Shown: piece after piece, positions 19,121-26,976 of the stretch
Position numbering within the stretch: position 1 is the first letter of the stretch
Layout: every line of letters begins with the position of its first letter
NCBI RefSeq assembly: GCF_900445235.1
Contig: NZ_UFSM01000004.1
Coordinates: 124,001 to 188,000 of the forward strand
Source: Aminobacter aminovorans
GTDB lineage: Bacteria; Pseudomonadota; Alphaproteobacteria; Rhizobiales; Rhizobiaceae
DNA length: 64,000 nt
Direction of reading: 5' to 3'
The notes under the pieces: generated by a model
What the model was told of the DNA's origin: nothing
Database searches by the model: none
The model's input: only the letters and a program-made list of their open reading frames with translations
Made by a program: the position numbers and the translations under genes

Positions 19121-20044
19121 ATGGACTTTATCCAGACCGTTTTCACGAGCTTCGTCTCGCTCATTCCCGTCACCCTGGCGCAGAGCCTGATCCTGGCATT
19201 CGTCGTGCTCGGCATCATGATCCCGTTCCGCACCCTCAACTTCCCCGACCTCACCAGCGAAGGCGCATTCCCGCTCGGCGGCTGTGTCTGTGGTGTGCTT
19301 CTGGCAAGCGGTGCCTCGCCGCTGACAGCGCTTGCCGTCGCGCTCATCGCCGGGTTCCTCGCCGGCTGCTGCACCGCCTTCATCCACCTGCGGTTCCGCA
19401 TCCACACGCTGCTCGCCGGCATCCTGATGATGACGATGCTGTACAGCATCAACCTGCGCATCATGGGCAAGTCGAACCTCTCGGTGTTCGGTGCGCCGAC
19501 GGTGTTCGACTGGGCTCCATTCGTCCAGCCAGGTTTCCCGTTCGCCAAGATCATCGTCGCGGGACTGATCGGTGCGGTCATCTTCATCCTGCTCAACATG
19601 TTCTTCAAGACCGAGAAGGGCACCGCGATCCGTGCCGTCGGCGCCAATCCCGACATGGCCGAGGCGCAAGGCATCAATGTCTGGGTCGCCACCATCGGCG
19701 GCGTCGGCCTTGCCAGCGCATTCTCGGCCATCAGCGGTGCGCTTATGGTGCAGAGCCAGGGCTTTGCCGACGTCAACATGGGCCTCGGCATCCTGATCAA
19801 CGGCCTTGCGGCGCTGATGATCGGTGAAGCCATCGTCGGCAAGCAGACGGTGCTGCGCCAGCTCGCCGCCCCGTTCGTCGGCGCGGTTGTCTACTACCAG
19901 CTGGTGTCGTTCTGTCTGGCCGCCGGCATGCCGCCCCCCGACCTGAAGCTCGCCACCGGCCTGTTCGTGCTCGCCATGCTGGCGCTGCCGAGCCTGCGTC
20001 GCAGCCGGGGACCGGCACAAGCACGCGAAACCATCCGCGAATAA
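19121..20044 (+). CDS. ABC transporter permease, TrpY-like
   Basis: 307 residues with about eight to nine hydrophobic helices (e.g. LAQSLILAFVVLGIMIPF, ALAVALIAGFLAGCCTAF, IIVAGLIGAVIFILLNMFF, GVGLASAFSAISGALMV). The segment GTAIRAVGANPDMAEAQGI is the coupling loop seen in branched-chain-type permeases, and LNFPDLTSEGAFPLGG is a family hallmark. It is the only permease in this system, so it presumably forms a homodimer. It lies 18 bp before kynU. Confidence 0.92.
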   Translation: MDFIQTVFTSFVSLIPVTLAQSLILAFVVLGIMIPFRTLNFPDLTSEGAFPLGGCVCGVLLASGASPLTALAVALIAGFLAGCCTAFIHLRFRIHTLLAGILMMTMLYSINLRIMGKSNLSVFGAPTVFDWAPFVQPGFPFAKIIVAGLIGAVIFILLNMFFKTEKGTAIRAVGANPDMAEAQGINVWVATIGGVGLASAFSAISGALMVQSQGFADVNMGLGILINGLAALMIGEAIVGKQTVLRQLAAPFVGAVVYYQLVSFCLAAGMPPPDLKLATGLFVLAMLALPSLRRSRGPAQARETIRE

Positions 20045-20062
20045 GCAAGGATAGCCCACATC

Positions 20063-21311
20063 ATGACTGCAATTCCCGATCTCGCCGTTGTCGAGGCGAT
20101 GGACGCTGCCGATCCGCTGCGCTCGATGCGTGATCGCTTCATTCTGCCGGAAGGAGTGATCTATCTTGACGGCAATTCGCTGGGGGCTGCGTCGCATGCC
20201 GTCTTCAGCGAGCTCCAGGCGGCCGCGTCCAAGGAGTGGGCGCAGGACCTGATCCGCGCCTGGAACACCGCCGGCTGGTTCGACATGCCGACCGAACTGG
20301 GCGACCGAATTGGCCGCCTGATCGGTGCTGCACCCGGCCAGACGGTCGTCTGCGACACCACCTCGACCAATATCTACAAGGTGCTGCATGCTGCCCTTGC
20401 GATGCGGCCGGACCGTTCGGTCATTGTTGCCGAGGGCAACAGTTTCCCGACCGATCTCTACATGGCGGAGGGTGTCGCCTCGACGCGTGCCGGTGCCGTG
20501 CTCAGGCTCGAAGGCGTCGATGCGCAAAGCATCGAGGAACTGATCGACGACAAGGTTGCGGTGGTTCTCGTCAACCACGTCAACTACAAGTCGGGCGAGC
20601 TGCGCGACATGGCGGCATTGACCCAGAAAGCCCAGGCGGCAGGCGCCCTGATCGTCTGGGATCTCTGCCACACGGCAGGTGCCCTGCCGGTTGATCTTGA
20701 CGGTGCCAATGTCGATTTCGCCGTTGGCTGCACCTACAAGTACATCAATGGCGGTCCCGGTGCCCCGGCCTTCATCTACGCCGCGACGCGTCATCTCGCC
20801 GACGTCCAGCAACCGCTGAGCGGCTGGTGGGGACATGCCAGGCCCTTCGCCTTCGAGCAGGGTTATGCGGCGGACGGCGGCCATCCGCCGGTTCCTGTGT
20901 GGCACCCAGCCGATCCTGACCATGCGGGCGCTCAAGGGCGCGCTCGATGACTGGGACGGCGTCGACATGGCAGCGCTGCGCAAGAAGAGCATCGCCCTGA
21001 CCGACCTGTTCATCCAACTGGTCGAAGCCAGGTGCGGCGCCTACGGCCTCAAGCTGGAAAGCCCGCGCGACGGCACGAAGCGCGGCAGCCAGGTCTCGTT
21101 CGAGCACGACAACGCCTATGCCATCATGCAGGCGCTGATCGCGCGCGGTGTCATCGGCGACTTCCGTGCACCGGCTACGCTGCGCTTCGGCTTCACGCCG
21201 CTCTATGTCGGCTTCAAGGACGTCTGGCAGGCGGCCGAGATCCTCGAAGACATCATGCGGACCGGCGCCTGGAAGGAAGCCCGTTTTGCCGTCAAGTCGG
21301 CAGTGACCTGA
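20063..21311 (+). pseudogene. kynU: Kynureninase, interrupted by a 1-nt insertion
   Basis: The first frame (20063-20950) encodes ~273 good kynureninase residues: LDGNSLGA, DTTSTNIYKVLHAAL, LIVWDLCHTAGALPVDL with PLP-binding Asp200 and the Schiff-base Lys226 in GCTYKYINGGPGAPAF. It then runs into unrelated sequence, while the +1 frame continues precisely with IRRFLCGTQPILTMRALKGALD through …FGFTPLYVGFKDVW to 21311. One extra C around 20881 (GGCC for GGC) explains it; removing it gives a full ~415-residue enzyme. The product hydrolyses kynurenine to anthranilate and alanine. It may be a real mutation or a sequencing error, since both halves are otherwise undamaged. Confidence 0.88.
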
Positions 21312-21324
21312 TCTCAGGTCGAAT

Positions 21325-21353
21325 GAAAAAGGCGGCATCTGCCGCCCTTTTTC
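21325..21353. terminator. Bidirectional rho-independent terminator between kynU and livF
   Basis: GGCGGC-ATCT-GCCGCC flanked by an A-run on the left and a T-run on the right, so it can end transcription from both sides. It is placed exactly between the convergent kynU and livF genes and its end touches the livF stop. Confidence 0.85.
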
Positions 21354-22038
21354 ATACACCGAGATAGCGGTCCTGGATGTCAGGCGTCAGCCGGTCCGGC
21401 GTGCCTTCGAACACGGTCACGCCCTTCTCCAGCACGAAGCAGCGGTCGGCAACCGGCAGCAGTTCCGACAGCGTCTTGTCGACCACCAGGATCGACTGAC
21501 CCGCATCCTTGAGCTTGCGGATCGCCGCCCAGATGTCCTGACGGATGACCGGTGCAAGTCCCTCGGTCGCCTCGTCCAGAATGAGCAGGCTGGGATTGGT
21601 CATCAGCGCGCGGCCAATCGCCAGCATCTGCTGTTCGCCGCCCGAGAGCGTGTTGGCATACTGGTCGCGTCGTTCGCCGAGGCGTGGAAACAGGTCGACG
21701 ACTTTTTCCAGCGTCCACTCGCTGCCACGCGCTGCGGCAAGCAGGTTTTCCAGAACGGTCAGGTTGGGAAAGCAGCGCCGTCCCTCGGGCACCAGACCCA
21801 GGCCGAGGCGGGCGATGCGATGCGGGCGCATGCCGGCTACCTGGCGGCCGGCGAAGCTGATTGCACCGGAGCGCGGCTTCGCCAGGCCAAGAATGGAATT
21901 GATCGTCGTCGTCTTGCCCATGCCGTTGCGACCCATGAGCGCCACGACTTCGCCCTCCTTGACGTCGAGCGAGACGCCGAACAGCGCCTGCGATGCGCCG
22001 TAGAAGGTTTGGACGCCTTTGAGTTCGAGCAGGCTCAC
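21352..22038 (-). CDS. livF: Branched-chain-type amino-acid ABC transporter ATPase, LivF-like
   Basis: 228 residues: Walker A GRNGMGKTT, signature LSGGEQQMLAIGRALMTNP, Walker B LLILDEATEGLAP, ending in the typical LivF tail (DIQDRYLGV). It overlaps the livG stop by 4 nt and is the last gene of a seven-gene minus-strand operon that starts with the aminobenzoate-CoA ligase and kynA. In that company the HAAT-family importer may carry an aromatic acid or aromatic amino acid rather than leucine; aromatic-acid importers of this type are known near CoA-ligase genes. Confidence 0.92.
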   Translation of the reverse strand: MSLLELKGVQTFYGASQALFGVSLDVKEGEVVALMGRNGMGKTTTINSILGLAKPRSGAISFAGRQVAGMRPHRIARLGLGLVPEGRRCFPNLTVLENLLAAARGSEWTLEKVVDLFPRLGERRDQYANTLSGGEQQMLAIGRALMTNPSLLILDEATEGLAPVIRQDIWAAIRKLKDAGQSILVVDKTLSELLPVADRCFVLEKGVTVFEGTPDRLTPDIQDRYLGV

Positions 22039-22784
22039 GCGGCTTCTCCGAGATAGGCCCGGCGGACTTCGGGGTCGTTGCGGATCTGGTCGACAGTGCC
22101 GGTGGCAATGACGCGGCCATAGACAAGCACGGAGATTCGGTCGGCGAGGGCGAAGACGGCATCCATGTCGTGCTCGACCAGCAGGATCGGCGCTTCATGG
22201 CGCAGGCCGTCGAGGAACTTGGTCAGCGCCTTCGAGCCCTCGGGACCCATGCCGGCCATCGGTTCGTCGAACAGGAAGGCCTTGGAGCCGAGCGCCAGCG
22301 CAATTGCGATCTCGAGCTGACGGCGTTCGCCATGCGACAGCTCGGCAGCGGGCACGTGGGCGCGTCCGGCGAGACCGACGCGCTCCAGCATCTTCATTGC
22401 CGGTTCGGTCAGGCTCTTGTCGCTCATGACAGGGCGGAAGAAGCGGAAGCTCGTGCCCTGGCGTGCCTGCACCGCCAGCATGACGTTGCGCAGGGCGGAA
22501 AACTCCTGCGCCAGCGACGAGATCTGAAAGCTGCGGCCGAGGCCGAGACGGGCGCGCGCGGCCATGTCGAGCCCGGCCATGTCCTGGCCGAGAAAGCGGA
22601 TGCTGCCGCTGTCCGGCCGGAACGAGCCGGAGATCTGGTGGATCAGCGTGCTCTTGCCGGCGCCGTTGGGCCCGATCAGCGCGTGGATCTCGCCGGGCCT
22701 AAGTTCAAGGCTGACGCCATCTGTCGCCTTCAGGGCGCCGAAGGTCTTGCGGAGGTCGCGGATTTCGAGGATCGGCTCAGCCAT
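22035..22784 (-). CDS. livG: Branched-chain-type amino-acid ABC transporter ATPase, LivG-like
   Basis: 249 residues from ATG at 22784 (MAEPILEIRDLRKTFGALKA). Walker A GPNGAGKST, the LivG-specific FQISSLAQEFSALRNVMLA segment, signature LSHGERRQLEIAIALA and Walker B FLFDEPMAGMGPE are visible. The signature LSHGE rather than LSGGQ is normal for LivG. The start overlaps the livM stop by 8 nt. The longer upstream frame belongs to livM in another frame and was rejected. Confidence 0.92.
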   Translation of the reverse strand: MAEPILEIRDLRKTFGALKATDGVSLELRPGEIHALIGPNGAGKSTLIHQISGSFRPDSGSIRFLGQDMAGLDMAARARLGLGRSFQISSLAQEFSALRNVMLAVQARQGTSFRFFRPVMSDKSLTEPAMKMLERVGLAGRAHVPAAELSHGERRQLEIAIALALGSKAFLFDEPMAGMGPEGSKALTKFLDGLRHEAPILLVEHDMDAVFALADRISVLVYGRVIATGTVDQIRNDPEVRRAYLGEAA

Positions 22785-23766
22785 GACGCGCCTTTCCGGC
22801 CAGCAGACCGAGCAGCCCGCCGCGGGCAAACAGAACGACACCGAGCAGGATCAACCCAAGGAAGAACTGCCAGCGTTCGGTGATGCCGCCAAGGGCGAAT
22901 TCGAACAGGACATAGAGCATGGCCCCGGCGACGGGTCCGAACAACCGGCCCTTGCCACCCAGGATGATCAGCACGATCAACTCGCCCGACATATGCCAGG
23001 ACAGCATGGAGGGGCTGACGAATTTGTTGAGGTCGGCAAACAGCGCGCCGGCGAGGCCGGTGACCATTGCCGAGATACCAAAGGCAACCAGCCTGATGTT
23101 GAATGGAGCGATGCCGACAGCGGACAGCCGCGTTGCGTTCTGCCGGGCCGCCTGCAACGCCGCGCCGAAGCGCGAGCCGCGCAGCAGCCAGAACAGACCG
23201 AGCGCCAGCATCAGAACTGCATAGCAGATCAGGAAATAGGACAGCGGCTGGGCGGTGTTCAGACCGGGGAATTCGTTGCGCACATAGATCGAAAGCCCGT
23301 CCTCGCCACCATAGGACGGCCAGGACACGGCGAAATAGTAGATCATCTGCGCGAAGGCGAGCGTGATCATGATGAAGTAGACGCCGGTGGTGCGCAGGCT
23401 GATGGCGCCGATCGGCAAGGCGATCAGGCCGCAGACGGCAGTCGCGACAAGCCAGATGACGGGCATCGACGCGGTGCCGGGGATGCCGGCGAACAGCGGC
23501 ACGCCGTCAAAGGCATGGGTGGCGAGGATGCCGGCTGCATAGCCGCCCAGGCCGAAGAAGGCAGCGTGGCCAAACGACACCAGCCCGCCAAGGCCAAGTG
23601 CGATGTTGAGGCCGACGGCGGCGAGCGCCAGGATGGCGATGCGCGTTGCGAGCGTGATGTAGAACGGCTCACCCATCGTCTGCGCTACCAGCGGCAAGCC
23701 GAGCAAAAGCAGTGCGAGGCTGACGTTGACGATGGTTTCGCGGTTCATGAAGGGGGCGTTGGTCAT
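22777..23766 (-). CDS. livM: Branched-chain-type amino-acid ABC transporter permease, LivM-like
   Basis: 329 residues from MTNAPFMNRETIVN at 23766. Hydrophobic helices include VNVSLALLLLGLPLVAQ, LATRIAILALAAVGLNIALG and LIVLIILGGKGRLFGPVAGAML; the LivM hallmark GLGGLVSFGHAAFFGLGGY and the coupling-loop ALQAARQNATRLSAVGI are present. It forms the translocation pore with the LivH-like protein. It starts 7 bp after the livH stop and overlaps livG by 8 nt. Confidence 0.92.
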   Translation of the reverse strand: MTNAPFMNRETIVNVSLALLLLGLPLVAQTMGEPFYITLATRIAILALAAVGLNIALGLGGLVSFGHAAFFGLGGYAAGILATHAFDGVPLFAGIPGTASMPVIWLVATAVCGLIALPIGAISLRTTGVYFIMITLAFAQMIYYFAVSWPSYGGEDGLSIYVRNEFPGLNTAQPLSYFLICYAVLMLALGLFWLLRGSRFGAALQAARQNATRLSAVGIAPFNIRLVAFGISAMVTGLAGALFADLNKFVSPSMLSWHMSGELIVLIILGGKGRLFGPVAGAMLYVLFEFALGGITERWQFFLGLILLGVVLFARGGLLGLLAGKARHG

Positions 23767-23773
23767 GACACCC

Positions 23774-24694
23774 TCACGACTGCGTCGCAAACAGGCCGCT
23801 CGGCCTGAAGGCAAGGATGAGTGCCATGACGATGTAGATCAGCATCGAGGCAAGTGCTGCACCTATCGGGCCGGCCTGGGCGGCGGGGATTATCAGGGCC
23901 AGAGCCTTGGGCAGCAGGAAACGCCCCATCGTGTCGACGACGCCGACGAGGATGGCGCCGAACAAGGCGCCCTTGATCGAGCCGATGCCACCGATGACGA
24001 TGACCACGAAAGCAAGGATCAGCGCCGGCTCGCCCATGCCGACCTGCACCGACTGCAATGCACCGACGAGCGCGCCGGCAAGGCCGGCCAGCGCAGCGCC
24101 AAGTGCGAAGACGACGGTGTAAAGGGTGCGGATATCGACGCCGAGTGCGGCGATCATCTCGCGGTCGGACTCGCCGGCGCGGATACGCATGCCGAGCCGC
24201 GTCCGCGAGATCAGCACATACAGGCCCAGTGCTACCACGACGCCGACGCCGATGATGGCGAGACGGTAGAGCTGGTACTGGCCGCCGCCGGGCAGGGGGA
24301 CTGCGCCCTGAAGCAGCGGCGGAATGTCGAGATAGAGGGGGAACGAGCCGAACAGCCAGCGCGTACCTTCGGAGAAGATCAGGATCAGCGCGAATGTCGC
24401 CAGCACCTGGTCGAGATGGTCGCGGTCGTAGAGGCGGCGTATGACTGTCACTTCGATGATCGCGCCAGCCGCCGCAGCGGCAACGAGGCTTGCCGCCAGG
24501 CCGATCCAGAACGAGCCGGTGGCAGCCGCAACCGCAGCACATGCGAAGGCGCCGATCATGTAGAGCGATCCATGGGCGAGGTTGATCAGGCCCATGACGC
24601 CAAAGATCAGCGTCAGGCCGGCGGCCATGAGGAACAGCATCACCCCGAGCTGCAGCCCGTTGAGAAGTTGCTCGAGGAGCAGTGCTATGGACAA
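23774..24694 (-). CDS. livH: Branched-chain-type amino-acid ABC transporter permease, LivH-like
   Basis: About 306 residues. The family normally starts LSxALLLEQLLNGLQLG, matching translation from TTG at 24694; a GTG at 24784 would add 30 residues that run into the GC-rich palindromic repeat and look non-coding, so I prefer 24694, although no strong ribosome-binding site is visible there. The hallmark GVMGLINLAHGSLYMIGAF and coupling loop GMRIRAGESDREMIAALGVDI are intact. Partner of LivM in the inner membrane. Confidence 0.88.
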   Translation of the reverse strand: MSIALLLEQLLNGLQLGVMLFLMAAGLTLIFGVMGLINLAHGSLYMIGAFACAAVAAATGSFWIGLAASLVAAAAAGAIIEVTVIRRLYDRDHLDQVLATFALILIFSEGTRWLFGSFPLYLDIPPLLQGAVPLPGGGQYQLYRLAIIGVGVVVALGLYVLISRTRLGMRIRAGESDREMIAALGVDIRTLYTVVFALGAALAGLAGALVGALQSVQVGMGEPALILAFVVIVIGGIGSIKGALFGAILVGVVDTMGRFLLPKALALIIPAAQAGPIGAALASMLIYIVMALILAFRPSGLFATQS

Positions 24695-24775
24695 GGGGAC
24701 GCTTTCGCTGGGCTGGGTGTCTGTTTGGTGGGATAGGGCAAACGCGCCCGCGACTATGTCATCGCTGGCGATGTC

Positions 24776-24909
24776 GACCCCCACTCCGGGGCCTTCGGGC
24801 CACCTCTCCCCCGTTCGACGGGGAAGAGGAAGTCCGGCGGCGTTCTGGCTCTTTTCCTCCCCCTTTTGAGGGGGAGAGGTGCCGAGCGCAGCGAGGCGGA
24901 GTGGGGGTC
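24776..24909. repeat. Rhizobial GC-rich palindromic intergenic repeat
   Basis: Large imperfect inverted repeat. The outer arms begin GACCCCCACTCCG (24776-24788) and end CGGAGTGGGGGTC (24897-24909), with a second arm pair around CACCTCTCCCC/GGGGAGAGGTG. An inner hairpin CTCCCCC-TTTTGA-GGGGGAG lies at 24857-24876. This is the RUP/RIME-like family familiar from Mesorhizobium and relatives, where it occurs in many intergenic spaces. Here it sits inside an operon, between the binding-protein gene and livH, where it could stabilise upstream mRNA or reduce downstream expression. Confidence 0.8.
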
Positions 24910-24958
24910 GGGCGCTCCGTACAAGGCCGGTCTGCTACGACTAACCCCCTTGTCCATC

Positions 24959-26095
24959 CTACATCTTGCACTGGTCGGAGTAGGCGTCCTTGTGGTGCTC
25001 GAAGGCGGTGGCGACGATCTTGTTGGTCAGCACGTCGCCTTCCTTGATCACTTCACGCACGTAGATGTTCTGCACCGGGTGGTTGTTGGTGTTGAAGGTG
25101 AATTCGCCACGCACCGACTTGAAATCGGCGGCCTTGAGTGCTGCGCGGAAGGCATCCTTGTCCTTGACGCTGGCCTTGCCGAGCGCTGACAGGATCAGGT
25201 TTGCCGTATCCCAGCTCTGGGCGGCATAGACCGAGGGCAAGCGCTTGTATTCGGCCTGGAAGGCCTCGACGAACTGCTTGTTGGCCTCGTTGTCGAGATC
25301 CTTGGACCAGCTCGCCGAGTTCTTGACGCCGAGGGCTGCGTCTCCAACCGCCGGCAGGATGTCCTGGTCGAAGGAGAAGCCCGGGCCCATGACCGGAATG
25401 TTCACGCCCGACTGGGCGTACTGCTTCATGAACGAGATGCCCATGCCGCCGGGCAGGAAGAAGAACACAGAGTCGGCGCCGGAATCGCGGATCTGGGCGA
25501 TCTCGGCGGCGTAGTCGGTCTGGCCGACCTGGGTGTAGACTTCGCCGGCCAACTCGCCCTTGTAATAGCGCTTGAAGCCGGTCAGCGAATCCTTGCCGGC
25601 GGGATAGTTGGGCGCGAGGATGAAGGTCTTCTTGTAGTCCTTGTTGGCGTACTGGCCCATCGCCTCGTGGAAATTGTCGTTCTGGTAGGCGACATTGAAA
25701 TAGTTCTTGTTGCACTTGGCGCCGGCGAGCGCCGACGGGCCGGCATTGGGCGACAGGTAGATGACGTCCTGCGCCACGGCGTTCGGCACTACGGCCATTG
25801 CAAGGTTCGACCAGATGATGCCGGTCAAAAGGTCGACCTTGTCGCTCTGGATCATCTTCTCGGCGAGCTGAACGGCGATCTCGGGCTTCTGGGCATCGTC
25901 CTCGACGACGAGCTCGACATCCTTGTTGCCGGACTGCTTCATGGCCAGCACGAACGCGTCGCGCATGTCGACGCCGAGGCCCGCACCGCCGCCCGAAAGC
26001 GTTGTGATGACGCCGATCTTCACCGGTTCGGCATAGGCCAGGCCGGATGCTGCCAACGAAAGGCCGAAAACTCCGGCTGCAATGATTTTCTTCAT
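24959..26095 (-). CDS. ABC transporter substrate-binding protein, branched-chain/aromatic type (LivK-like)
   Basis: 378 residues. A signal peptide (MKKIIAAGVFGLSLAASGLAYA, then EPVKIG) leads into a type I periplasmic binding fold: VITTLSGGGAGLGVDMRDAFVLAMKQ, LAEKMIQSDKVDLLTGIIWSN, YPAGKDSLTGFKRYYKGELAGEVYTQ. A Cys near the C-terminus (DQCKM) and one in KCNKNYFNVAYQ may form a disulfide. Relatives of this subgroup bind aromatic acids such as benzoate or 4-hydroxybenzoate derivatives as well as amino acids. It lies 44 bp after kynA and is separated from its permeases by the palindromic repeat. Confidence 0.9.
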   Translation of the reverse strand: MKKIIAAGVFGLSLAASGLAYAEPVKIGVITTLSGGGAGLGVDMRDAFVLAMKQSGNKDVELVVEDDAQKPEIAVQLAEKMIQSDKVDLLTGIIWSNLAMAVVPNAVAQDVIYLSPNAGPSALAGAKCNKNYFNVAYQNDNFHEAMGQYANKDYKKTFILAPNYPAGKDSLTGFKRYYKGELAGEVYTQVGQTDYAAEIAQIRDSGADSVFFFLPGGMGISFMKQYAQSGVNIPVMGPGFSFDQDILPAVGDAALGVKNSASWSKDLDNEANKQFVEAFQAEYKRLPSVYAAQSWDTANLILSALGKASVKDKDAFRAALKAADFKSVRGEFTFNTNNHPVQNIYVREVIKEGDVLTNKIVATAFEHHKDAYSDQCKM

Positions 26096-26139
26096 TAGGT
26101 TACTCCTCCCAAGTGTTCCCGATTATTTGATTTGAAGTC

Positions 26140-26976
26140 CTAGAGCCGGGTGCGAACTTTCCAGAGTTCGGGAAACAGTTCAACCTCCAGCATCTTCTTC
26201 AGATACGAGGCGCCAGACGTGCCGCCGGTGCCGCGTTTCATACCGATGATACGCTCGACCGTGGTGACATGGTTGAAGCGCCAGCGCCGGAAGTAATCCT
26301 CGAAATCGACAAGCTTCTCGGCCAGCTCGTAGAACATCCAGTAGCGTTGCGGATCGCGATATATCGCCTGCCAGGCGACGAGCACTTCTTCGCTTTCGCT
26401 GCGCGTTTCGCGCCAGTCGGTGCGCTTGCCGTCGGCGCCGATATCAAAGCCGTTGCGGCCAAGCAGCAGGATTGCCTCGTCATAGAGCGAAGGCTGGGCG
26501 AGAACCGCCTCGAGCTTTTCGCTGAGTTCGGGCTGGTGGGCGTGCGGGCGCAACATGGCTGTGTTGCGGTTGCCGGCCATGAACTCGATGGCTCGATACT
26601 GCCAGGACTGGAAACCCGAGGACTGGCCGAGCGAGTCGCGAAATTCGGTGTATTCGCTCGGCGTCATCGTCCTGAGCACATCCCAGGCGCTGTTGAGCTG
26701 CTCGAAGATGCGCGACACGCGGGTCAGCATCTTGAACGAGGGCTCAAGCTTGTCGGCACGGATCGAGCGGATCGCCGAGCCGATCTCGTGCAAAGCGAGC
26801 TTCATCCACAGCTCCGACGTCTGATGCTGGATGATGAACAGCATCTCGTCATGGGCGGTCGACAGCGGCGCCTGAGCGTCGAGGATCTTTTCGAGATGCA
26901 GATAATCGCTGTAGGACATGCGGTCCTTGAACGACATCTGCGCGCCCTCGACGGAGGGATCGTAAGGCTTGCTCAA
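26140..26976 (-). CDS. kynA: Tryptophan 2,3-dioxygenase
   Basis: 278 residues, the normal bacterial length. Diagnostic segments are [34 protein letters not shown] with distal His51, [25 protein letters not shown] carrying the proximal-His region and substrate loop, and the terminal [12 protein letters not shown]. This haem enzyme opens the indole ring of L-tryptophan to N-formylkynurenine. No ATG fits the family start; TTG at 26976 gives the right length and overlaps the CoA-ligase stop as TTGA, so translational coupling from a TTG start is likely. A downstream ATG (MSFKDRM…) is a weaker alternative. Confidence 0.95.
   Translation of the reverse strand: MSKPYDPSVEGAQMSFKDRMSYSDYLHLEKILDAQAPLSTAHDEMLFIIQHQTSELWMKLALHEIGSAIRSIRADKLEPSFKMLTRVSRIFEQLNSAWDVLRTMTPSEYTEFRDSLGQSSGFQSWQYRAIEFMAGNRNTAMLRPHAHQPELSEKLEAVLAQPSLYDEAILLLGRNGFDIGADGKRTDWRETRSESEEVLVAWQAIYRDPQRYWMFYELAEKLVDFEDYFRRWRFNHVTTVERIIGMKRGTGGTSGASYLKKMLEVELFPELWKVRTRL

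Noticed and set aside
18983..21013. 676-codon minus-strand open frame
   Set aside because: Crosses three well-supported plus-strand genes (ATPase end, permease, kynU) and has no domain.
22564..24736. Two long plus-strand frames (22564-23808 and 23726-24736)
   Set aside because: Antisense to livG, livM and livH; Gln/Asp/Glu/Gly-rich shadow composition.
24857..24876. Inner hairpin of the palindromic repeat as a simple rho-independent terminator
   Set aside because: The T-stretch is in the loop, not after the stem, and the hairpin is part of a larger repeat family element.
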